Of a stretch of DNA of 64,000 nt, positions 28,806 to 39,634 are shown in pieces. A program made the translations under genes and the position numbers. Source of the stretch: Brevundimonas vesicularis (GTDB taxonomy: Bacteria > Pseudomonadota > Alphaproteobacteria > Caulobacterales > Caulobacteraceae); the NCBI RefSeq assembly GCF_014204545.1, contig NZ_JACHLJ010000001.1, positions 682,001 to 746,000 of the forward strand, read 5' to 3'. The notes below the pieces were generated by a model. That model was not told where the DNA came from. It did not search any database and worked only from the letters and a program-made list of their open reading frames with translations. The number at the start of each line of letters is the position of its first letter. Position 1 is the stretch's first letter.

Positions 28806-30893
28806 TCAGGCTCCCCACGCGAGGATGGCGAAGGTGAGCAGACCAGCCACCCCGAGCAGCATCACGAAGGCGTAGTGATAGACATAGCCGGACTGGATCT
28901 TGCCCAGTCGAGCGGCGGATTTCAGCGACACCCAGGCGGCGCCGTTCGGGCCCAGACCGTCGATGATCTTCACGTCGCAGATCTTCCAGAAGAAGTTCCC
29001 AATGGCGCGGAAGCCGCGCACGAAGACGAAGTCGTACAGCTCGTCGAAATACCACTTGTTGTAGAGGAAGCGGTAGATGACGCCGTTCCGCTCGGCCATG
29101 CGACGGCCCATGCCCTCGCGAACGACGTAGATCCAATAGGCGAAGGCGGTGCCGATCAGCGTCAGGATCAGCGGCGACCATTTCACCCAGGTCGGAACAT
29201 CGTGGCTTTCGTGCAGGACGTGGTTGTTCGCGCCGGTGAAGATCGCACCGCGCCAGAACTCGCCTTCGTGGTGGCCGATGAAGTGCGGCGCGAAGACGAA
29301 GCCAGCGGCGACGGCGCCGACCGACAGCAGGATCAGCGGAACCAGCATGACCAGCGGGCTCTCATGCGGCTTCAGCGGGCCATGATGACCGTGGTCGTCA
29401 TGGGCATGATCGTCGGGATGATCGCCGACCGGCTCGGAATGGGTTTCCAGCTGGGCGTGGGAAGCGTGGTCGTCAGCATGATGCGCGTCCCCCTCTTCCT
29501 TCCACACCGGCTTGTTGTGGAAGGTCATGAAGACCAGGCGCCACGAATAGTAGGCCGTCAGACCGGCGGCGATGATGCCGACGAAGAAGGCGAACAGGCC
29601 GATGGCCGAGTGGCCCGAGGCCGCCGAAGCATAGGCGCTCTCGATGATCGAATCCTTGGAGTAGAAGCCGGCGAAGCCGCCGACGCCGGGGATGCCCAGG
29701 CCGGTGATGGCGATGGTGCCGATGGTCATCACTGCATAGGTGACCGGCAGCAGCTTCCACAGGCCGCCCATTTTCCGCATGTCCTGCTCGTGGTGCATGC
29801 CGTGGATCACCGAGCCGGCGCCCAGGAACAGCAAGGCCTTGAAGAAGGCGTGAGTGAACAGGTGGAACATGGCCGCCTGATAGGCGCCGACGCCCGCCGC
29901 GAAGAACATGTAGCCCAGCTGCGAACAGGTCGAATAGGCGATGACCCGCTTGATGTCGTTCTGAGTCAGGCCGACCGTGGCGGCGAACAGGGCCGTGATC
30001 GCGCCGATGATGGCGATGATCTGCGATGCGCCCGGCGCATACTCATAGATGGGGCTCAGCAGGCAGACCATGTAGACGCCGGCGGTGACCATGGTCGCGG
30101 CGTGGATCAGCGCCGACACCGGGGTCGGGCCTTCCATCGCGTCCGGCAACCAGGTGTGCAGGAAGAACTGGGCCGACTTGCCCATGGCGCCGATGAACAA
30201 CAGGAAGCCGGCGAGATCCAGTGCGGACCACTGGACGCCCAGGAACTCCCACGTCGTGTTCGCCTTGGTGGCGATCAGCGGGAACAGTTCGGCGAAGTTG
30301 ATCGTGCCGTACATCCAGAAGATCGTCATGATCCCCAGGACGAAGCCGAAGTCGCCGACGCGGTTGACGACGAAGGCCTTGATGGCGGCGGCGCTGGCCG
30401 TCGGCTTCTTGAACCAGAAACCGATCAGCAGATAGGACGCCAGGCCCACGCCTTCCCAGCCGAAGAAGATCTGCATGAAGTCGGCCGCCGTCACCAGCGC
30501 CAGCATCATGAAGGTGAACAGCGACAGATAGGCGAAGAAGCGCGGCCGGCTGTCGTCCTCGGCCATGTAGCCCCAGGAATACAGGTGAACCAGCGAGGAC
30601 ACGCTGGTGACCACGATCAGCATGGTCGCCGACAGGGCGTCGATGCGGATCGACCAGGCCGATTGGAAGTCGCCGACGTTGATGAAGGGCGCCAGGCGGA
30701 TGGTGAAGGGCTCCAGATGGCCCCAGGTCCATTGGCCGAACACCGTCCAGGCGACGGCGCACGAGAAGAACAGCAGGCCGGTCGTAACGGCCTGCGACGG
30801 GATGTTGCCGATCCGGCGTCCGAAGAAGCCGGCGATCGCCGCGCCTAGCAGCGGGGCGAAGATCCCGAGAATGACGAGGGTATGGAAGATCAC
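28806..30893 (-). CDS. nuoL: NADH-quinone oxidoreductase subunit L, with His-rich loop
   Basis: Distal proton-pumping subunit of complex I, carrying the long lateral helix. The 695-residue protein has the antiporter core ([20 protein letters not shown] near 235-255, [20 protein letters not shown] near 310-330) and C-terminal helices. Between two late transmembrane helices is a hydrophilic loop (about residues 468-508, DNA about 29365-29492) holding 12 His and many Asp, far richer in His than the rest of the protein. It is 4 bases before nuoM and 2 after nuoK. Confidence 0.97.
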   Translation of the reverse strand: MIFHTLVILGIFAPLLGAAIAGFFGRRIGNIPSQAVTTGLLFFSCAVAWTVFGQWTWGHLEPFTIRLAPFINVGDFQSAWSIRIDALSATMLIVVTSVSSLVHLYSWGYMAEDDSRPRFFAYLSLFTFMMLALVTAADFMQIFFGWEGVGLASYLLIGFWFKKPTASAAAIKAFVVNRVGDFGFVLGIMTIFWMYGTINFAELFPLIATKANTTWEFLGVQWSALDLAGFLLFIGAMGKSAQFFLHTWLPDAMEGPTPVSALIHAATMVTAGVYMVCLLSPIYEYAPGASQIIAIIGAITALFAATVGLTQNDIKRVIAYSTCSQLGYMFFAAGVGAYQAAMFHLFTHAFFKALLFLGAGSVIHGMHHEQDMRKMGGLWKLLPVTYAVMTIGTIAITGLGIPGVGGFAGFYSKDSIIESAYASAASGHSAIGLFAFFVGIIAAGLTAYYSWRLVFMTFHNKPVWKEEGDAHHADDHASHAQLETHSEPVGDHPDDHAHDDHGHHGPLKPHESPLVMLVPLILLSVGAVAAGFVFAPHFIGHHEGEFWRGAIFTGANNHVLHESHDVPTWVKWSPLILTLIGTAFAYWIYVVREGMGRRMAERNGVIYRFLYNKWYFDELYDFVFVRGFRAIGNFFWKICDVKIIDGLGPNGAAWVSLKSAARLGKIQSGYVYHYAFVMLLGVAGLLTFAILAWGA

Positions 30894-30895
30894 GC

Positions 30896-31201
30896 TCAGC
30901 CCTTCATCACGGAGGCGTCGTCCACGGCGATGTCGCCGCGGTTACGGAAGAAGGTCACCAGGATCGCCAGGCCGACGGCGGCCTCGGCTGCGGCGACGGT
31001 CAGGACGAACATCGCCATGATCTGCCCGCTGATCTCGTTCAGATAGGCCGAGAAGGCGACGAAGTTGATATTCACCGCCAGCAAGATCAGCTCGATCGAC
31101 ATCAGGATGATGATGACGTTCTTGCGGTTCACGAAGATGCCGAACACACCGATGGTGAACAGGATCGCAGCGACCGTCAGATAGTGGGTCAGACCGATCA
31201 T
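30896..31201 (-). CDS. nuoK: NADH-quinone oxidoreductase subunit K
   Basis: Small membrane subunit of complex I (MrpC-like) that links the quinone chamber to the pumping arm. It is 101 residues with three transmembrane helices. The conserved membrane Glu residues are in [17 protein letters not shown] and in the third helix, [13 protein letters not shown]. Its ATG overlaps the nuoJ stop by one base, and nuoL follows after 2. Confidence 0.97.
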   Translation of the reverse strand: MIGLTHYLTVAAILFTIGVFGIFVNRKNVIIILMSIELILLAVNINFVAFSAYLNEISGQIMAMFVLTVAAAEAAVGLAILVTFFRNRGDIAVDDASVMKG

Positions 31202-31827
31202 CAGAGAAGCTCCTCGGCGCTGACGCCTTCGCCCGTGGCGGCGGACTTGATCTCGACCGACTTGCGACGGTCACGGTTCACCTGGTCGCCGGGGTTCTGG
31301 CGTTTGATGTGCGGCTTGTGGCGCAGCGTCAGGGTGATGGCGCCGATCATCGCGATCAGCAGCACGATCCCGGCCGCCTGGAAGAAGTAGACATAGTCTG
31401 TGTAGAGCACGCGGCCGATGGCCTCGACGTTCGTCACGCTGGCGTCCGGCGCGCCCGGCGCCGGCAGGCCTGCAGCGGCGCCGCCCTGAACCACGGCGAC
31501 CGAGACGATGATCATCTCGACCAGAAGCACGGCGGCGATGATGGCGCCCAGCGGCAGATAGCGCGCGTAACCTTCGCGCAGCTTCAGGAAGTCCACGTCC
31601 AGCATCATGACGACGAACAGGAACAGCACCGCGACCGCGCCCACATAGACGACGACCAGCAGCATCGCCAGAAACTCGGCGCCCAGCAGGACGAACAGAC
31701 CCGCCGACGAGAAGAAGGCCAGGATCAACCACAGCACGCTGTGTACCGGGTTGCGCGCGGTCACGACCAGAAGGCCGGAAACCGTGGCGACCGCCGCCAG
31801 CAGATAGAAGGCTATGCCTTGCAGCAT
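31201..31827 (-). CDS. nuoJ: NADH-quinone oxidoreductase subunit J
   Basis: Membrane subunit of complex I whose third helix carries the pi-bulge involved in conformational coupling. The 208-residue protein has five hydrophobic segments and the conserved sequence [32 protein letters not shown] N-terminal half with [16 protein letters not shown]. The C-terminal 40 residues are hydrophilic. A 74-base gap separates it from nuoI, the largest spacing inside the nuo operon; I see no clear promoter or terminator there. Confidence 0.96.
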   Translation of the reverse strand: MLQGIAFYLLAAVATVSGLLVVTARNPVHSVLWLILAFFSSAGLFVLLGAEFLAMLLVVVYVGAVAVLFLFVVMMLDVDFLKLREGYARYLPLGAIIAAVLLVEMIIVSVAVVQGGAAAGLPAPGAPDASVTNVEAIGRVLYTDYVYFFQAAGIVLLIAMIGAITLTLRHKPHIKRQNPGDQVNRDRRKSVEIKSAATGEGVSAEELL

Positions 31828-31901
31828 GTCGGGACGAAGCCCCTTTCGTATCGGCCGCGACCCCCATTCAGGAATCGCCGACCCGTTTAGCGAGATGCGC
31901 C

Positions 31902-32393
31902 TTAGCGGTAAGGCGCGTCGAGTTCCAGATTCTTGGCGATCTGCCGTTCCCAGCGGTCGCCGTTATCGAGCAGGCGTTGCTTGTCGTAGAGCAACTCTTC
32001 GCGCGTCTCGACGGCGAACTCCGAGTTCGGCCCTTCCACGATGGCGTCCACCGGGCAGGCCTCCTGGCACAGGCCGCAGTAGATGCATTTGACCATGTCG
32101 ATGTCGTAGCGGGTCGTGCGGCGGCTGCCGTCGGCGCGCGGCTCGGCCTCGATGGTGATGGCCTGGGCGGGGCAGATGGCTTCGCACAGCTTGCAGGCAA
32201 TGCAGCGTTCCTCGCCGTTCGCATAGCGACGCAGCGCGTGCTCGCCGCGGAAGCGCGGCGACTGCGGATTGCGCTCGAACGGATAGTTCACCGTCATCTT
32301 GGGACGGGCCATATATTTCAGCGACAGACCGATGGCGCCGATGACGTCCAGCATCATCGCGCCCTTGGTCGCCTGGACGATACGGGTGAACAT
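31902..32393 (-). CDS. nuoI: NADH-quinone oxidoreductase subunit I
   Basis: Ferredoxin-like subunit of complex I carrying iron-sulfur clusters N6a and N6b. Two CxxCxxCxxxCP motifs are present: [16 protein letters not shown] (about 60-75) and [16 protein letters not shown] (about 99-114). At 163 residues its length is typical. It follows the small lipoprotein gene with a one-base TGATG overlap, so a non-complex-I gene is inserted between nuoH and nuoI. Confidence 0.97.
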   Translation of the reverse strand: MFTRIVQATKGAMMLDVIGAIGLSLKYMARPKMTVNYPFERNPQSPRFRGEHALRRYANGEERCIACKLCEAICPAQAITIEAEPRADGSRRTTRYDIDMVKCIYCGLCQEACPVDAIVEGPNSEFAVETREELLYDKQRLLDNGDRWERQIAKNLELDAPYR

Positions 32394-32584
32394 CAGGGCT
32401 TATCCTTGGGAGCGGGCGGCGTCTTGGGGGCGGTCTGGGAAGCGGTCTGGCTGGCGCGCCAGTCGTGTTCGATGCGGTCCTGGCGTTGCTGCCATTGATA
32501 GCTCGACTCAGGCATGCGCGACGCGTCGGGCGCGCAGGCGGCGGTCATCGTCAGAAGACCGAAGCCGATGATGACGCCGCGCAT
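32393..32584 (-). CDS. Small uncharacterised lipoprotein inside the nuo operon (63 aa)
   Basis: Not recognised. A 63-residue protein with a hydrophobic N-terminal signal (about 4-16) ending in TMTAAC, a weak lipobox with Cys17 as probable lipidation site, and a polar Gln/Ser/Thr/Pro-rich tail with an [18 protein letters not shown] helix. The ATG at 32584 overlaps the nuoH stop by one base and its own stop overlaps the nuoI ATG by one base, so it is translationally locked into the operon on both sides. A GTG one codon upstream is an alternative start. Codon use matches the neighbours. A role in complex I assembly is only an inference from position. Confidence 0.72.
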   Translation of the reverse strand: MRGVIIGFGLLTMTAACAPDASRMPESSYQWQQRQDRIEHDWRASQTASQTAPKTPPAPKDKP

Positions 32585-33657
32585 CACGACCCCACCACGA
32601 AGACGCGCCAGGCCGACACGATCACGACCGCGACCAGCGACGTCGGCAGGAAAATCTTCCAGCCCAGACGCATCAGCTGGTCATAGCGATAGCGCGGCAC
32701 GAAGGCCTTCACCATCGAGATCATGATGAACCAGAAGACCGTCTTGGCCATGAAGGTCAGCAGATAGATCGTATAGGCGATCCAGGCCGGCAGACTGTCC
32801 ATCCAGGCCTGCGGCACCCCGGGGTTCCAGCCGCCGAAGAACAGCAGGCTGATCATCGCCGACATGAAGACGATGTTGACGTACTCGCCCATCATGAACA
32901 GCAGATACGGCGTCGAGCTGTATTCGACCTGGTAACCGGCGACCAGTTCGGACTCGGCCTCGGGCAGGTCGAACGGCGGGCGGTTGGTCTCGGCGAGGGC
33001 CGAGATGAAGAAGATGATCGACATCGGGAACAGGATCACGACCAGCGGCCAGGTGTCGGCGCCGCCGCCGAAGCCGTACCAGTTCCAGAACATGCCCTTC
33101 TGGCTGTCGACGATGGCCGACAGGTTCATGGTGCCGGCCAGCAAGATGACATTGATGATGATCAGGCCCAGCGAGACTTCATAGGACACCATCTGCGCCG
33201 CTGAACGCAGCGAGCCCAGGAACGGATACTTCGAGTTCGAAGCCCAGCCGCCCATGATGATGCCGTAAACGCCCAGCGACGACACCGCGAAGATGTACAG
33301 GATGCCGACGTTCAGGTCCGACACCACCCACCCGGGCGCGAAGGGAATGACCGCCCAGGCCATGAAGGCCAGGATGACGGTGATGATCGGGGCGATGATG
33401 AAGACCGCCTTGTCCGCGCCGGCCGGGATCACGACCTCCTTCAGCACGAACTTGATCATGTCCGCAAAGGATTGAAGCAGGCCGAACGGGCCGACGACGT
33501 TCGGACCCTTGCGCATCTGCACCCCGGCCCAGACCTTGCGGTCGGCCAGCAGCAGGAAGGCGACGGCGATCAGCACGCCGACCGTGATCAGCAGGACCTG
33601 GCCGACCGTGATCAGCGTCCAGCCCAGAGGCGTGGCCCAGAAGGAAACGGGGTCCAT
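32584..33657 (-). CDS. nuoH: NADH-quinone oxidoreductase subunit H
   Basis: Membrane anchor subunit forming part of the quinone-binding chamber at the interface of the two arms of complex I. The 357-residue protein has about eight to nine transmembrane helices and conserved loops [39 protein letters not shown] with acidic residues lining the quinone cavity, and RVRYDQ-type sequence [14 protein letters not shown] near the end. It starts 3 bases after nuoG and its stop overlaps the small lipoprotein gene. Confidence 0.97.
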   Translation of the reverse strand: MDPVSFWATPLGWTLITVGQVLLITVGVLIAVAFLLLADRKVWAGVQMRKGPNVVGPFGLLQSFADMIKFVLKEVVIPAGADKAVFIIAPIITVILAFMAWAVIPFAPGWVVSDLNVGILYIFAVSSLGVYGIIMGGWASNSKYPFLGSLRSAAQMVSYEVSLGLIIINVILLAGTMNLSAIVDSQKGMFWNWYGFGGGADTWPLVVILFPMSIIFFISALAETNRPPFDLPEAESELVAGYQVEYSSTPYLLFMMGEYVNIVFMSAMISLLFFGGWNPGVPQAWMDSLPAWIAYTIYLLTFMAKTVFWFIMISMVKAFVPRYRYDQLMRLGWKIFLPTSLVAVVIVSAWRVFVVGS

Positions 33658-33660
33658 GGC

Positions 33661-35721
33661 TTACTCCGCCGCCATTGCGACCGGCTGGGTCCGCAGGGCG
33701 GACAGCTCGGCCATCGTCGCGCTGGCGCGCGCTATCGGATTGGAAAGATACGGGTCGGTCACGGCCGAGACAAAGGCGCGGTCGCCCAGATCGCCCTTGG
33801 CGCCCAGGGCCGCCACGTCGAACGCCGCCGGCGCGGGCAGATAGTCGATCCGGCCGAACGTCGGATGATCGCCCATCAGCTTGGCGCGCAGTTGCTCCAG
33901 CGTGTCGTAAGGCAGGGTCTGATCGACGCGCGCCGACAGGGCGCGGATGATGGCCCAGTCTTCCTTGGCTTCGCCCTTGGGGAAGACGACGCGTTCGGCC
34001 ATCTGCACCCGGCCCTCGGTGTTGACGTACAGGCCGGCCTTCTCGGTATAGGCCGCGCCCGGCAGGATCACGTCCGCGCCGTGCGCGCCGCGGTCGCCGT
34101 GGCTGCCCAGATAGACGCGGAAGGCGTTCGAACCGGTCGGATCGACCTCGTCTGCGCCCAGCAGGAACAACACGTCCAGCGCGTCCGGCTTCAGCATCTC
34201 GGCGACGGTCAGGCCGCCCTCAGCCGGCACGAAGCCCATGTCCAGACCGGCGACGCGCGACGCGGCGTGGTGCAGGACGTTGAAGCCGTTCCAACTGTCG
34301 GCGACGACCCCGACGGTCTTGGCCAGGGCGCCGAGCGCGTTCAGGACGGCCGGACCGCCCTCCCCGCCCAGCGCGCCGGAGCCGACGATGATCGCCGGAC
34401 GCTCGGCCTTTGTCAGGAAGTCCAGCGCCGACTTCGGCAGCTTGGCCAGGATCTGCGTGCCTGCGCCCAGATAGGCGTAGTCGAACGTCAGGTCGGCCTG
34501 TTCGCCGATCAGACCGATCTCCATGTCGCCCTTCAGCCAGGCCTTGCGCAGGCGGGCGTTCAGCAGCGGCGCCTCGGTGCGCGGATTGGCGCCGACGATC
34601 AGAACGGCGTCAGCCTTTTCAATGCCTTCCAGGCCGGAGTTGAACAGCCATCCCTCACGCGGGCCCCCACCCTTAGAATCGGGGCCCACGGCGGCGCCGT
34701 CCTGGCGGCAGTCGGTGTTGTTCGAGCCCAGGGCGCGGAACAGATCCATCGTCGCCTTCATCGACTCGGCGTCCTGCAGATCGCCGGCGATGACGCCGAT
34801 GCGGTCGGCCGGTGCGGCCTTCAGCTTGGCGGCGACGGCGTCCAGCGCCTCGTTCCACGAGGCGGCGCGCAGCTTGCCGTTCTCACGGATCCACGGACGG
34901 TCCAGACGACGCGCGGTCAGGCCGTCGACAACATAGCGGCTCTTGTCCGACAGCCACTCCTCGTTGATGCCCTCATTAACGCGCGGCAGCACGCGCATGA
35001 CCTCGGACCCGCGATAGTCGGCGCGGATGTTCGAGCCCAGGGCGTCCATGACGTCGATGGTCTCGGTCTTCTTCAGTTCCCACGGACGATAGTGGTACTG
35101 CCATGGACGGTGCGTCAGGGCGCCGACAGGGCACAGGTCGTTGACATTGCCCGACAATTCCGAGGCGACCGACTTCTCCAGATAGGTCGTGATCTCGGCG
35201 TCCTCGCCGCGCGAGATCATGCCGATGTCCGGCACGCCGGCGACTTCGGTGATGAAGCGGACGCAGCGCGTGCACTGGATGCAGCGCGTCATGAAGGTCT
35301 TGATGGTCGGACCCATCGCCTTTTCTTCGACCGCGCGCTTGTTCTCCGAATAGCGCGAGCCGTCGCGGCCGTAGCCGACCGACTGGTCCTGCAGGTCGCA
35401 CTCGCCGCCCTGGTCGCAGATCGGGCAATCCAGCGGGTGGTTGATGAGCAGGAACTCCATCACCCCTTCGCGGGCCTTCTTGACCATCGGCGTATCTGTG
35501 AAGATTTCCTGCCCTTCGGCGGCCGGAAGCGCGCACGAGGCCTGCGGCTTCGGCGGTCCAGGCTTCACCTCGACCAGGCACATGCGGCAGTTGCCGGCGA
35601 TGGACAGGCGCTCGTGATAGCAGAAGCGCGGGATCTCTTGTCCGGCGCGTTCGGCGACCTGGAGCACGGTCATGCCGGGCTCGAACTCGGTTTCGACGCC
35701 GTTGACCTTGGCGATAGGCAT
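33661..35721 (-). CDS. nuoG: NADH-quinone oxidoreductase subunit G
   Basis: Large peripheral-arm subunit of complex I with clusters N1b, N4 and N5. In 686 residues the N-terminal ferredoxin domain has CYHERL...CRMCLVEV Cys ligands, then the His-Cys motif HPLDCPICDQGGECDLQD (N5) and CIQCTRCVRF (N4), followed by a molybdopterin-oxidoreductase-like domain (about 215-600). The ATG at 35721 opens MPIAKVNGVETE, the ferredoxin start; longer readings overlap the upstream lipoprotein gene. The start overlaps that gene's stop by one base. Confidence 0.97.
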   Translation of the reverse strand: MPIAKVNGVETEFEPGMTVLQVAERAGQEIPRFCYHERLSIAGNCRMCLVEVKPGPPKPQASCALPAAEGQEIFTDTPMVKKAREGVMEFLLINHPLDCPICDQGGECDLQDQSVGYGRDGSRYSENKRAVEEKAMGPTIKTFMTRCIQCTRCVRFITEVAGVPDIGMISRGEDAEITTYLEKSVASELSGNVNDLCPVGALTHRPWQYHYRPWELKKTETIDVMDALGSNIRADYRGSEVMRVLPRVNEGINEEWLSDKSRYVVDGLTARRLDRPWIRENGKLRAASWNEALDAVAAKLKAAPADRIGVIAGDLQDAESMKATMDLFRALGSNNTDCRQDGAAVGPDSKGGGPREGWLFNSGLEGIEKADAVLIVGANPRTEAPLLNARLRKAWLKGDMEIGLIGEQADLTFDYAYLGAGTQILAKLPKSALDFLTKAERPAIIVGSGALGGEGGPAVLNALGALAKTVGVVADSWNGFNVLHHAASRVAGLDMGFVPAEGGLTVAEMLKPDALDVLFLLGADEVDPTGSNAFRVYLGSHGDRGAHGADVILPGAAYTEKAGLYVNTEGRVQMAERVVFPKGEAKEDWAIIRALSARVDQTLPYDTLEQLRAKLMGDHPTFGRIDYLPAPAAFDVAALGAKGDLGDRAFVSAVTDPYLSNPIARASATMAELSALRTQPVAMAAE

Positions 35722-36110
35722 CAGCGGGCCTCTTGCTTGGCGGCGGGAGCCGCCATTTGTACATCCACGGACATCCGCTGACCGTCGCGGAACAGGCCCG
35801 CGCCGTCGGCTTCCGCCCGGCATTCGAATTCCAGCCTGCCGCCATCGACCGGCGCGCGCCACGACACCTGGGCTGTGCGTTCGCCGGTGGCGGTGAAGGC
35901 GACGGCGTCGCCTTCCTGGCCATACATGCGGTTCACCACGTCGCGGCAGGCCGCTTCGAGGTTCGCCGGAGCCGCCGCGGTCGCGACAGACGCTACTTCA
36001 GCAGGAGTCGGTGTCGCGGGCGCGGTCGGCGCTTCAGGCGCAGCCTTTTCCCCCTCGCCGCAAGCGGCGAGGATCGGAAGCGTCAGCAGCAGGGCGACGG
36101 CGAGGCGCAT
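35721..36110 (-). CDS. Uncharacterised lipoprotein between nuoF and nuoG (129 aa)
   Basis: Not recognised. The ATG at 36110, 2 bases after the nuoF stop, opens a clear lipoprotein signal MRLAVALLLTLPILAAC with Cys17 in the lipobox, an Ala/Pro/Thr linker (about 20-48), then a small domain (about 50-120) with two Cys (AACRDVV and FECRAEA) that could form a disulfide. Its stop overlaps the nuoG ATG by one base, so it is embedded and probably translationally coupled between two complex I genes. The product would sit in the periplasm or on the outer membrane, while NuoF and NuoG are cytoplasmic, so any link to complex I would be indirect. Confidence 0.78.
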   Translation of the reverse strand: MRLAVALLLTLPILAACGEGEKAAPEAPTAPATPTPAEVASVATAAAPANLEAACRDVVNRMYGQEGDAVAFTATGERTAQVSWRAPVDGGRLEFECRAEADGAGLFRDGQRMSVDVQMAAPAAKQEAR

Positions 36111-36112
36111 CT

Positions 36113-37426
36113 CTACTCCGCCGCGATCGCGTGGCCGGCGAAGTTCGCGCGGCGGCTGCGATAGTTGGCGATCCGCTCTTCGATCTCGTGACGGAAGTGA
36201 CGGATCAGCCCCTGAACCGGCCAGGCGGCGGCGTCGCCCAGGGCGCAGATGGTGTGCCCCTCGACCTGTCCGGCGACGTCCAGCAGCAGGTCGATTTCCG
36301 ACGGATCGGCCTCGCCCACGGCCATCCGCTCCAGCACGCGCCACATCCAGCCGGTGCCTTCGCGGCACGGCGTGCACTGGCCGCAGCTCTCATGCTTGAA
36401 GAAATAGCTGATGCGGGCGATCGCCTTCACGATGTCGGTGGATTCGTCCATCACCGTCACGCCGGCGGTGCCCAGCGAAGAGCGAACCTCGCGCATGGAA
36501 TCGAAGTCCATCAGGACCGTTTCGGCCTGTTCGCGCGTGATGACCGGGCAGGACGCGCCGCCCGGGATGATGGCCTTCAGATTGCTCCAACCGCCGCGCA
36601 CGCCGCCGCCATGATCCTCGATCAGCTGACGCAGCGGGATCGACATGGCCTCTTCGACCACGCAGGGCGTGTTCACGTGGCCGGACAGGGACATCAGCTT
36701 GGTGCCGGTGTTATTCGGGCGGCCGAAGCTGGCGAACCAGTCGGCGCCGCGACGCAGGATCGTGCCGACGACGGCGATCGACTCGACGTTGTTCACCGTG
36801 GTCGGGCAGCCGTACAGGCCCGCGCCGGCCGGGAACGGCGGCTTCAGACGCGGTTGACCCTTCTTGCCTTCCAGCGATTCCAGCAGGGCCGTCTCTTCGC
36901 CGCAGATGTAGGCGCCCGCGCCGTGGTGGATATAGACGTGGAAGTCCCAGCCGTGGACGTTGCCGTCGCCGATCAGCTTGGCCTCATAGGCCTGCTTGAC
37001 GGCGGCTTCCATCCGCTCGCGCTCCAGCACGTATTCGCCGCGCAGATAGATGTAGCAGGCATTGGCCTGCATCGCGAAGCTGGCGATCAGCGCGCCTTCG
37101 ATCAGCAGGTGCGGATCATGGCGCATGATCTCGCGGTCCTTGCAGGTCGCGGGCTCGGATTCATCGGCGTTGATGACCAGGTAGTGAGGACGATCCTTCA
37201 CTTCCTTGGGCATGAACGACCACTTCAGGCCGGTCGAGAAGCCCGCGCCGCCACGGCCGCGCAGACCCGAGGCCTTGACGTTGTTGATGATCCAGTCGCG
37301 GCCAAGGTCCAGCATGTCCTTGGTGGCGTTCCAGGCGCCGCGGTTCTTCGCTCCGTCCAGCGTCCAGTCGTGGAAGCCGTACAGGTTGGTGAAGATGCGA
37401 TCCTTGTCTTCGAGAATGCCGACCAT
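36113..37426 (-). CDS. nuoF: NADH-quinone oxidoreductase subunit F
   Basis: NADH- and FMN-binding subunit of complex I with cluster N3. The Gly-rich FMN/NADH loop LRGRGGAGF is near residue 55, the NADH region [19 protein letters not shown] near 170-190, and the N3 ligands [15 protein letters not shown] near 345-360. The ATG at 37426 gives 437 residues, the usual size; the frame remains open to 37819, but that part overlaps the 87-aa gene and nuoE. It begins 5 bases after the 87-aa gene. Confidence 0.97.
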   Translation of the reverse strand: MVGILEDKDRIFTNLYGFHDWTLDGAKNRGAWNATKDMLDLGRDWIINNVKASGLRGRGGAGFSTGLKWSFMPKEVKDRPHYLVINADESEPATCKDREIMRHDPHLLIEGALIASFAMQANACYIYLRGEYVLERERMEAAVKQAYEAKLIGDGNVHGWDFHVYIHHGAGAYICGEETALLESLEGKKGQPRLKPPFPAGAGLYGCPTTVNNVESIAVVGTILRRGADWFASFGRPNNTGTKLMSLSGHVNTPCVVEEAMSIPLRQLIEDHGGGVRGGWSNLKAIIPGGASCPVITREQAETVLMDFDSMREVRSSLGTAGVTVMDESTDIVKAIARISYFFKHESCGQCTPCREGTGWMWRVLERMAVGEADPSEIDLLLDVAGQVEGHTICALGDAAAWPVQGLIRHFRHEIEERIANYRSRRANFAGHAIAAE

Positions 37427-37431
37427 GGCCC

Positions 37432-37695
37432 TCAGAGTCCTTCCGCCAGACGGCGCTTGTGGTGGCGCGTGCGCATCCAGATGGCCGCGATGACCATCAC
37501 CCAGCCCGCCGCCAGCATGAAGTAGGAGAGATTGACCGCCCACGGCCCGACTGCGCCCTGACGCGAGATCAGGATCAGAACGGCCGCGCCGACGACCATG
37601 GCCAGGCCGCCAGCGCGCAGCGGACGCCCGACGTTGCGCAGTTCCTTGCGGTAGGCTGCGCGGCCCTCCTCGGTGTTCAGATCCGGCGGCGACAT
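37432..37695 (-). CDS. Small membrane protein between nuoE and nuoF (87 aa)
   Basis: Not recognised. Two hydrophobic helices (about 30-44 and 52-72) follow a charged N-terminus ([24 protein letters not shown]), and the C-terminus is basic ([14 protein letters not shown]), which predicts both ends in the cytoplasm. Its ATG overlaps the nuoE stop by one base (TGATG) and it ends 5 bases before nuoF, so it is translated as part of the operon. No motif suggests a function; position suggests an accessory or assembly role for the NADH-dehydrogenase module, which is inference. Confidence 0.75.
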   Translation of the reverse strand: MSPPDLNTEEGRAAYRKELRNVGRPLRAGGLAMVVGAAVLILISRQGAVGPWAVNLSYFMLAAGWVMVIAAIWMRTRHHKRRLAEGL

Positions 37696-38372
37696 CAGGC
37701 CGGCGCCTTCTCGACCGGCGCGGGGTCGCTGTTCGGCAGCTTCTTGATCGGATTGGCGGCCGAGCCGTCATACAGCGTCGCATCGAGCAGGGTCTTGGCC
37801 CCGCCCTCCGGCGCCGCATTGGTGCGACCGATGTAGGAGCCCGGCTCGGGCGTCTTGCCGGCGGCGAAGTCGTCGATGATCCGGCCGATCGTCTCGGGCG
37901 TCAGATCCTCGAAATAGTAGTCGTTGATCTGGGCCATCGGCGCGTTGGAGCAGGCGCCCAGGCACTCGACTTCCTGCCAGGTGAAGCGGCCGTCGGCGGA
38001 CAGATGATCCTTGGGACCGATCTTCTCCTTGCAGACGCGCATCAGCTCATTGGCGCCGCGCAGCATGCACGGCGTGGTGCCGCACACCTGGATCAGCGCC
38101 GTCTTGCCGACCGGCTCCAGCATGAACATGGTGTAGAAGGTCGCGACCTCCAGCACCCGGATGTAGGCCATGTCCAGCAGCTCGGCGATGGCGCGAATGG
38201 CGGGTTCGGACACCCAGCCTTCCTGCTTTTGCACCAGCCACAGGATCGGGATCACCGCCGACTGGCGACGACCTTCAGGATATTTCTTGATCCACCATTC
38301 GGCCTTGGCGGTCGTATCGGCCGAGAAGGCGAACGAGGCGGGCTGTTCCTTGGCGAGACGACGAACGCTCAT
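37695..38372 (-). CDS. nuoE: NADH-quinone oxidoreductase subunit E
   Basis: 24-kDa subunit of complex I carrying cluster N1a. Cluster ligands are in [11 protein letters not shown] (about 98-108) and [10 protein letters not shown] (about 139-148). The 225-residue length includes a C-terminal Ala/Pro/Lys-rich extension of about 50 residues beyond the E. coli protein, ending [12 protein letters not shown]. It overlaps nuoD by 4 bases (ATGA) and the 87-aa gene by one. Confidence 0.96.
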   Translation of the reverse strand: MSVRRLAKEQPASFAFSADTTAKAEWWIKKYPEGRRQSAVIPILWLVQKQEGWVSEPAIRAIAELLDMAYIRVLEVATFYTMFMLEPVGKTALIQVCGTTPCMLRGANELMRVCKEKIGPKDHLSADGRFTWQEVECLGACSNAPMAQINDYYFEDLTPETIGRIIDDFAAGKTPEPGSYIGRTNAAPEGGAKTLLDATLYDGSAANPIKKLPNSDPAPVEKAPA

Positions 38373-39634
38373 CGGTCCACTTCTCCGAAAACGATGTCGA
38401 GCGAGCCCAGGATGGCGGACACGTCGGCCAGCTGGTGGCCGCGATTCATCCAGTCCATCGCCTGCAGCGAGCGGAAGCCCGGCGCCGAGATCTTCACGCG
38501 ATAGGGTTTGTTGGTGCCGTCCGACACCAGATAGATGCCGAACTCGCCCTTGGGCGCCTCGACCGAGGCGTAGACCTCGCCCTCAGGCGTCTTGAAGCCT
38601 TCGGTGTAGAGCTTGAAGTGGTGAATCAGCGATTCCATCGAGCGCTTCATCTCGCCACGGCGCGGCGGGACGATCTTGTTGTCCTCGACCATCACCGGCT
38701 CGCCGGGGCAGTTGCGCAGCTTGTGGATGCACTGCTCCATGATCCGCACCGACTGCTTCATCTCCTCGATGCGCACCAGATAGCGGTCCCAGCAGTCGCC
38801 GTTCTTGCCGACGACCACGTCGAAGTCGAGCTCGGCATAGCACTCATAAGGCTGCGACTTGCGCAGGTCCCAGGCGATGTTCGAGCCGCGCAGCATCACG
38901 CCGGTGAAGCCCCATTCCAGGGCCTGCTGCTTGGACACCACGCCGATGTCGACGTTGCGCTGCTTGAAGATGCGGTTCTCGGTGACCAGGCTTTCGATGT
39001 CCTTCAGCGCCGGCGGGAACTCGTGGCACCAGCGGCCGATGTCGTCGATCAGGTCCATCGGCAGGTCCTGGTGGACTCCGCCGGGACGGAAGTAGTTGGC
39101 GTGCAGACGGGCGCCGCAAGCGCGCTCGTAGAACACCATCAGCTTTTCGCGTTCCTCGAAGCCCCAGAGCGGCGGCGTCAGGGCGCCGACGTCCATGGCC
39201 TGGGTCGTCACGTTCAGCATGTGCGACAGGATGCGGCCGATTTCCGAATAAAGGACGCGGATCAGCTGCGCCCGGTACGGAACCTCGATGCCCAGCAGCT
39301 TCTCGATCGCCAGGCAGAAGGCGTGCTCCTGGTTCATCGGCGAGACGTAGTCCAACCGGTCCAGATACGGCACGTTCTGAAGATAGGTGCGCGCCTCCAT
39401 CAGCTTTTCGGTGCCGCGGTGCAGCAGGCCGATGTGCGGGTCGACGCGCTCGACGATCTCGCCGTCCAGCTCCAGCACCAGGCGCAGCACGCCGTGCGCG
39501 GCCGGGTGTTGCGGACCGAAGTTGATGGTGAACTTGCGGTCTTCCATCTCGCGCGCATGGGCGGTGCGGGTGTCGAGGTCGTCCTCGAACACATCGACGC
39601 CCAGCGGCGCCACGGTGGGGTTTCCGTCAGCCAT
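38369..39634 (-). CDS. nuoD: NADH-quinone oxidoreductase subunit D
   Basis: 49-kDa subunit of complex I lining the quinone-binding site, related to [NiFe]-hydrogenase large subunits. In 421 residues it has the opening [21 protein letters not shown] with the quinone-pocket His, [14 protein letters not shown], and the C-terminal DIVFGEVDR. It is separate from nuoC, unlike the E. coli NuoCD fusion. The N-terminal 35 residues are a variable extension. Its ATG overlaps the nuoC stop by one base. Confidence 0.97.
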   Translation of the reverse strand: MADGNPTVAPLGVDVFEDDLDTRTAHAREMEDRKFTINFGPQHPAAHGVLRLVLELDGEIVERVDPHIGLLHRGTEKLMEARTYLQNVPYLDRLDYVSPMNQEHAFCLAIEKLLGIEVPYRAQLIRVLYSEIGRILSHMLNVTTQAMDVGALTPPLWGFEEREKLMVFYERACGARLHANYFRPGGVHQDLPMDLIDDIGRWCHEFPPALKDIESLVTENRIFKQRNVDIGVVSKQQALEWGFTGVMLRGSNIAWDLRKSQPYECYAELDFDVVVGKNGDCWDRYLVRIEEMKQSVRIMEQCIHKLRNCPGEPVMVEDNKIVPPRRGEMKRSMESLIHHFKLYTEGFKTPEGEVYASVEAPKGEFGIYLVSDGTNKPYRVKISAPGFRSLQAMDWMNRGHQLADVSAILGSLDIVFGEVDR

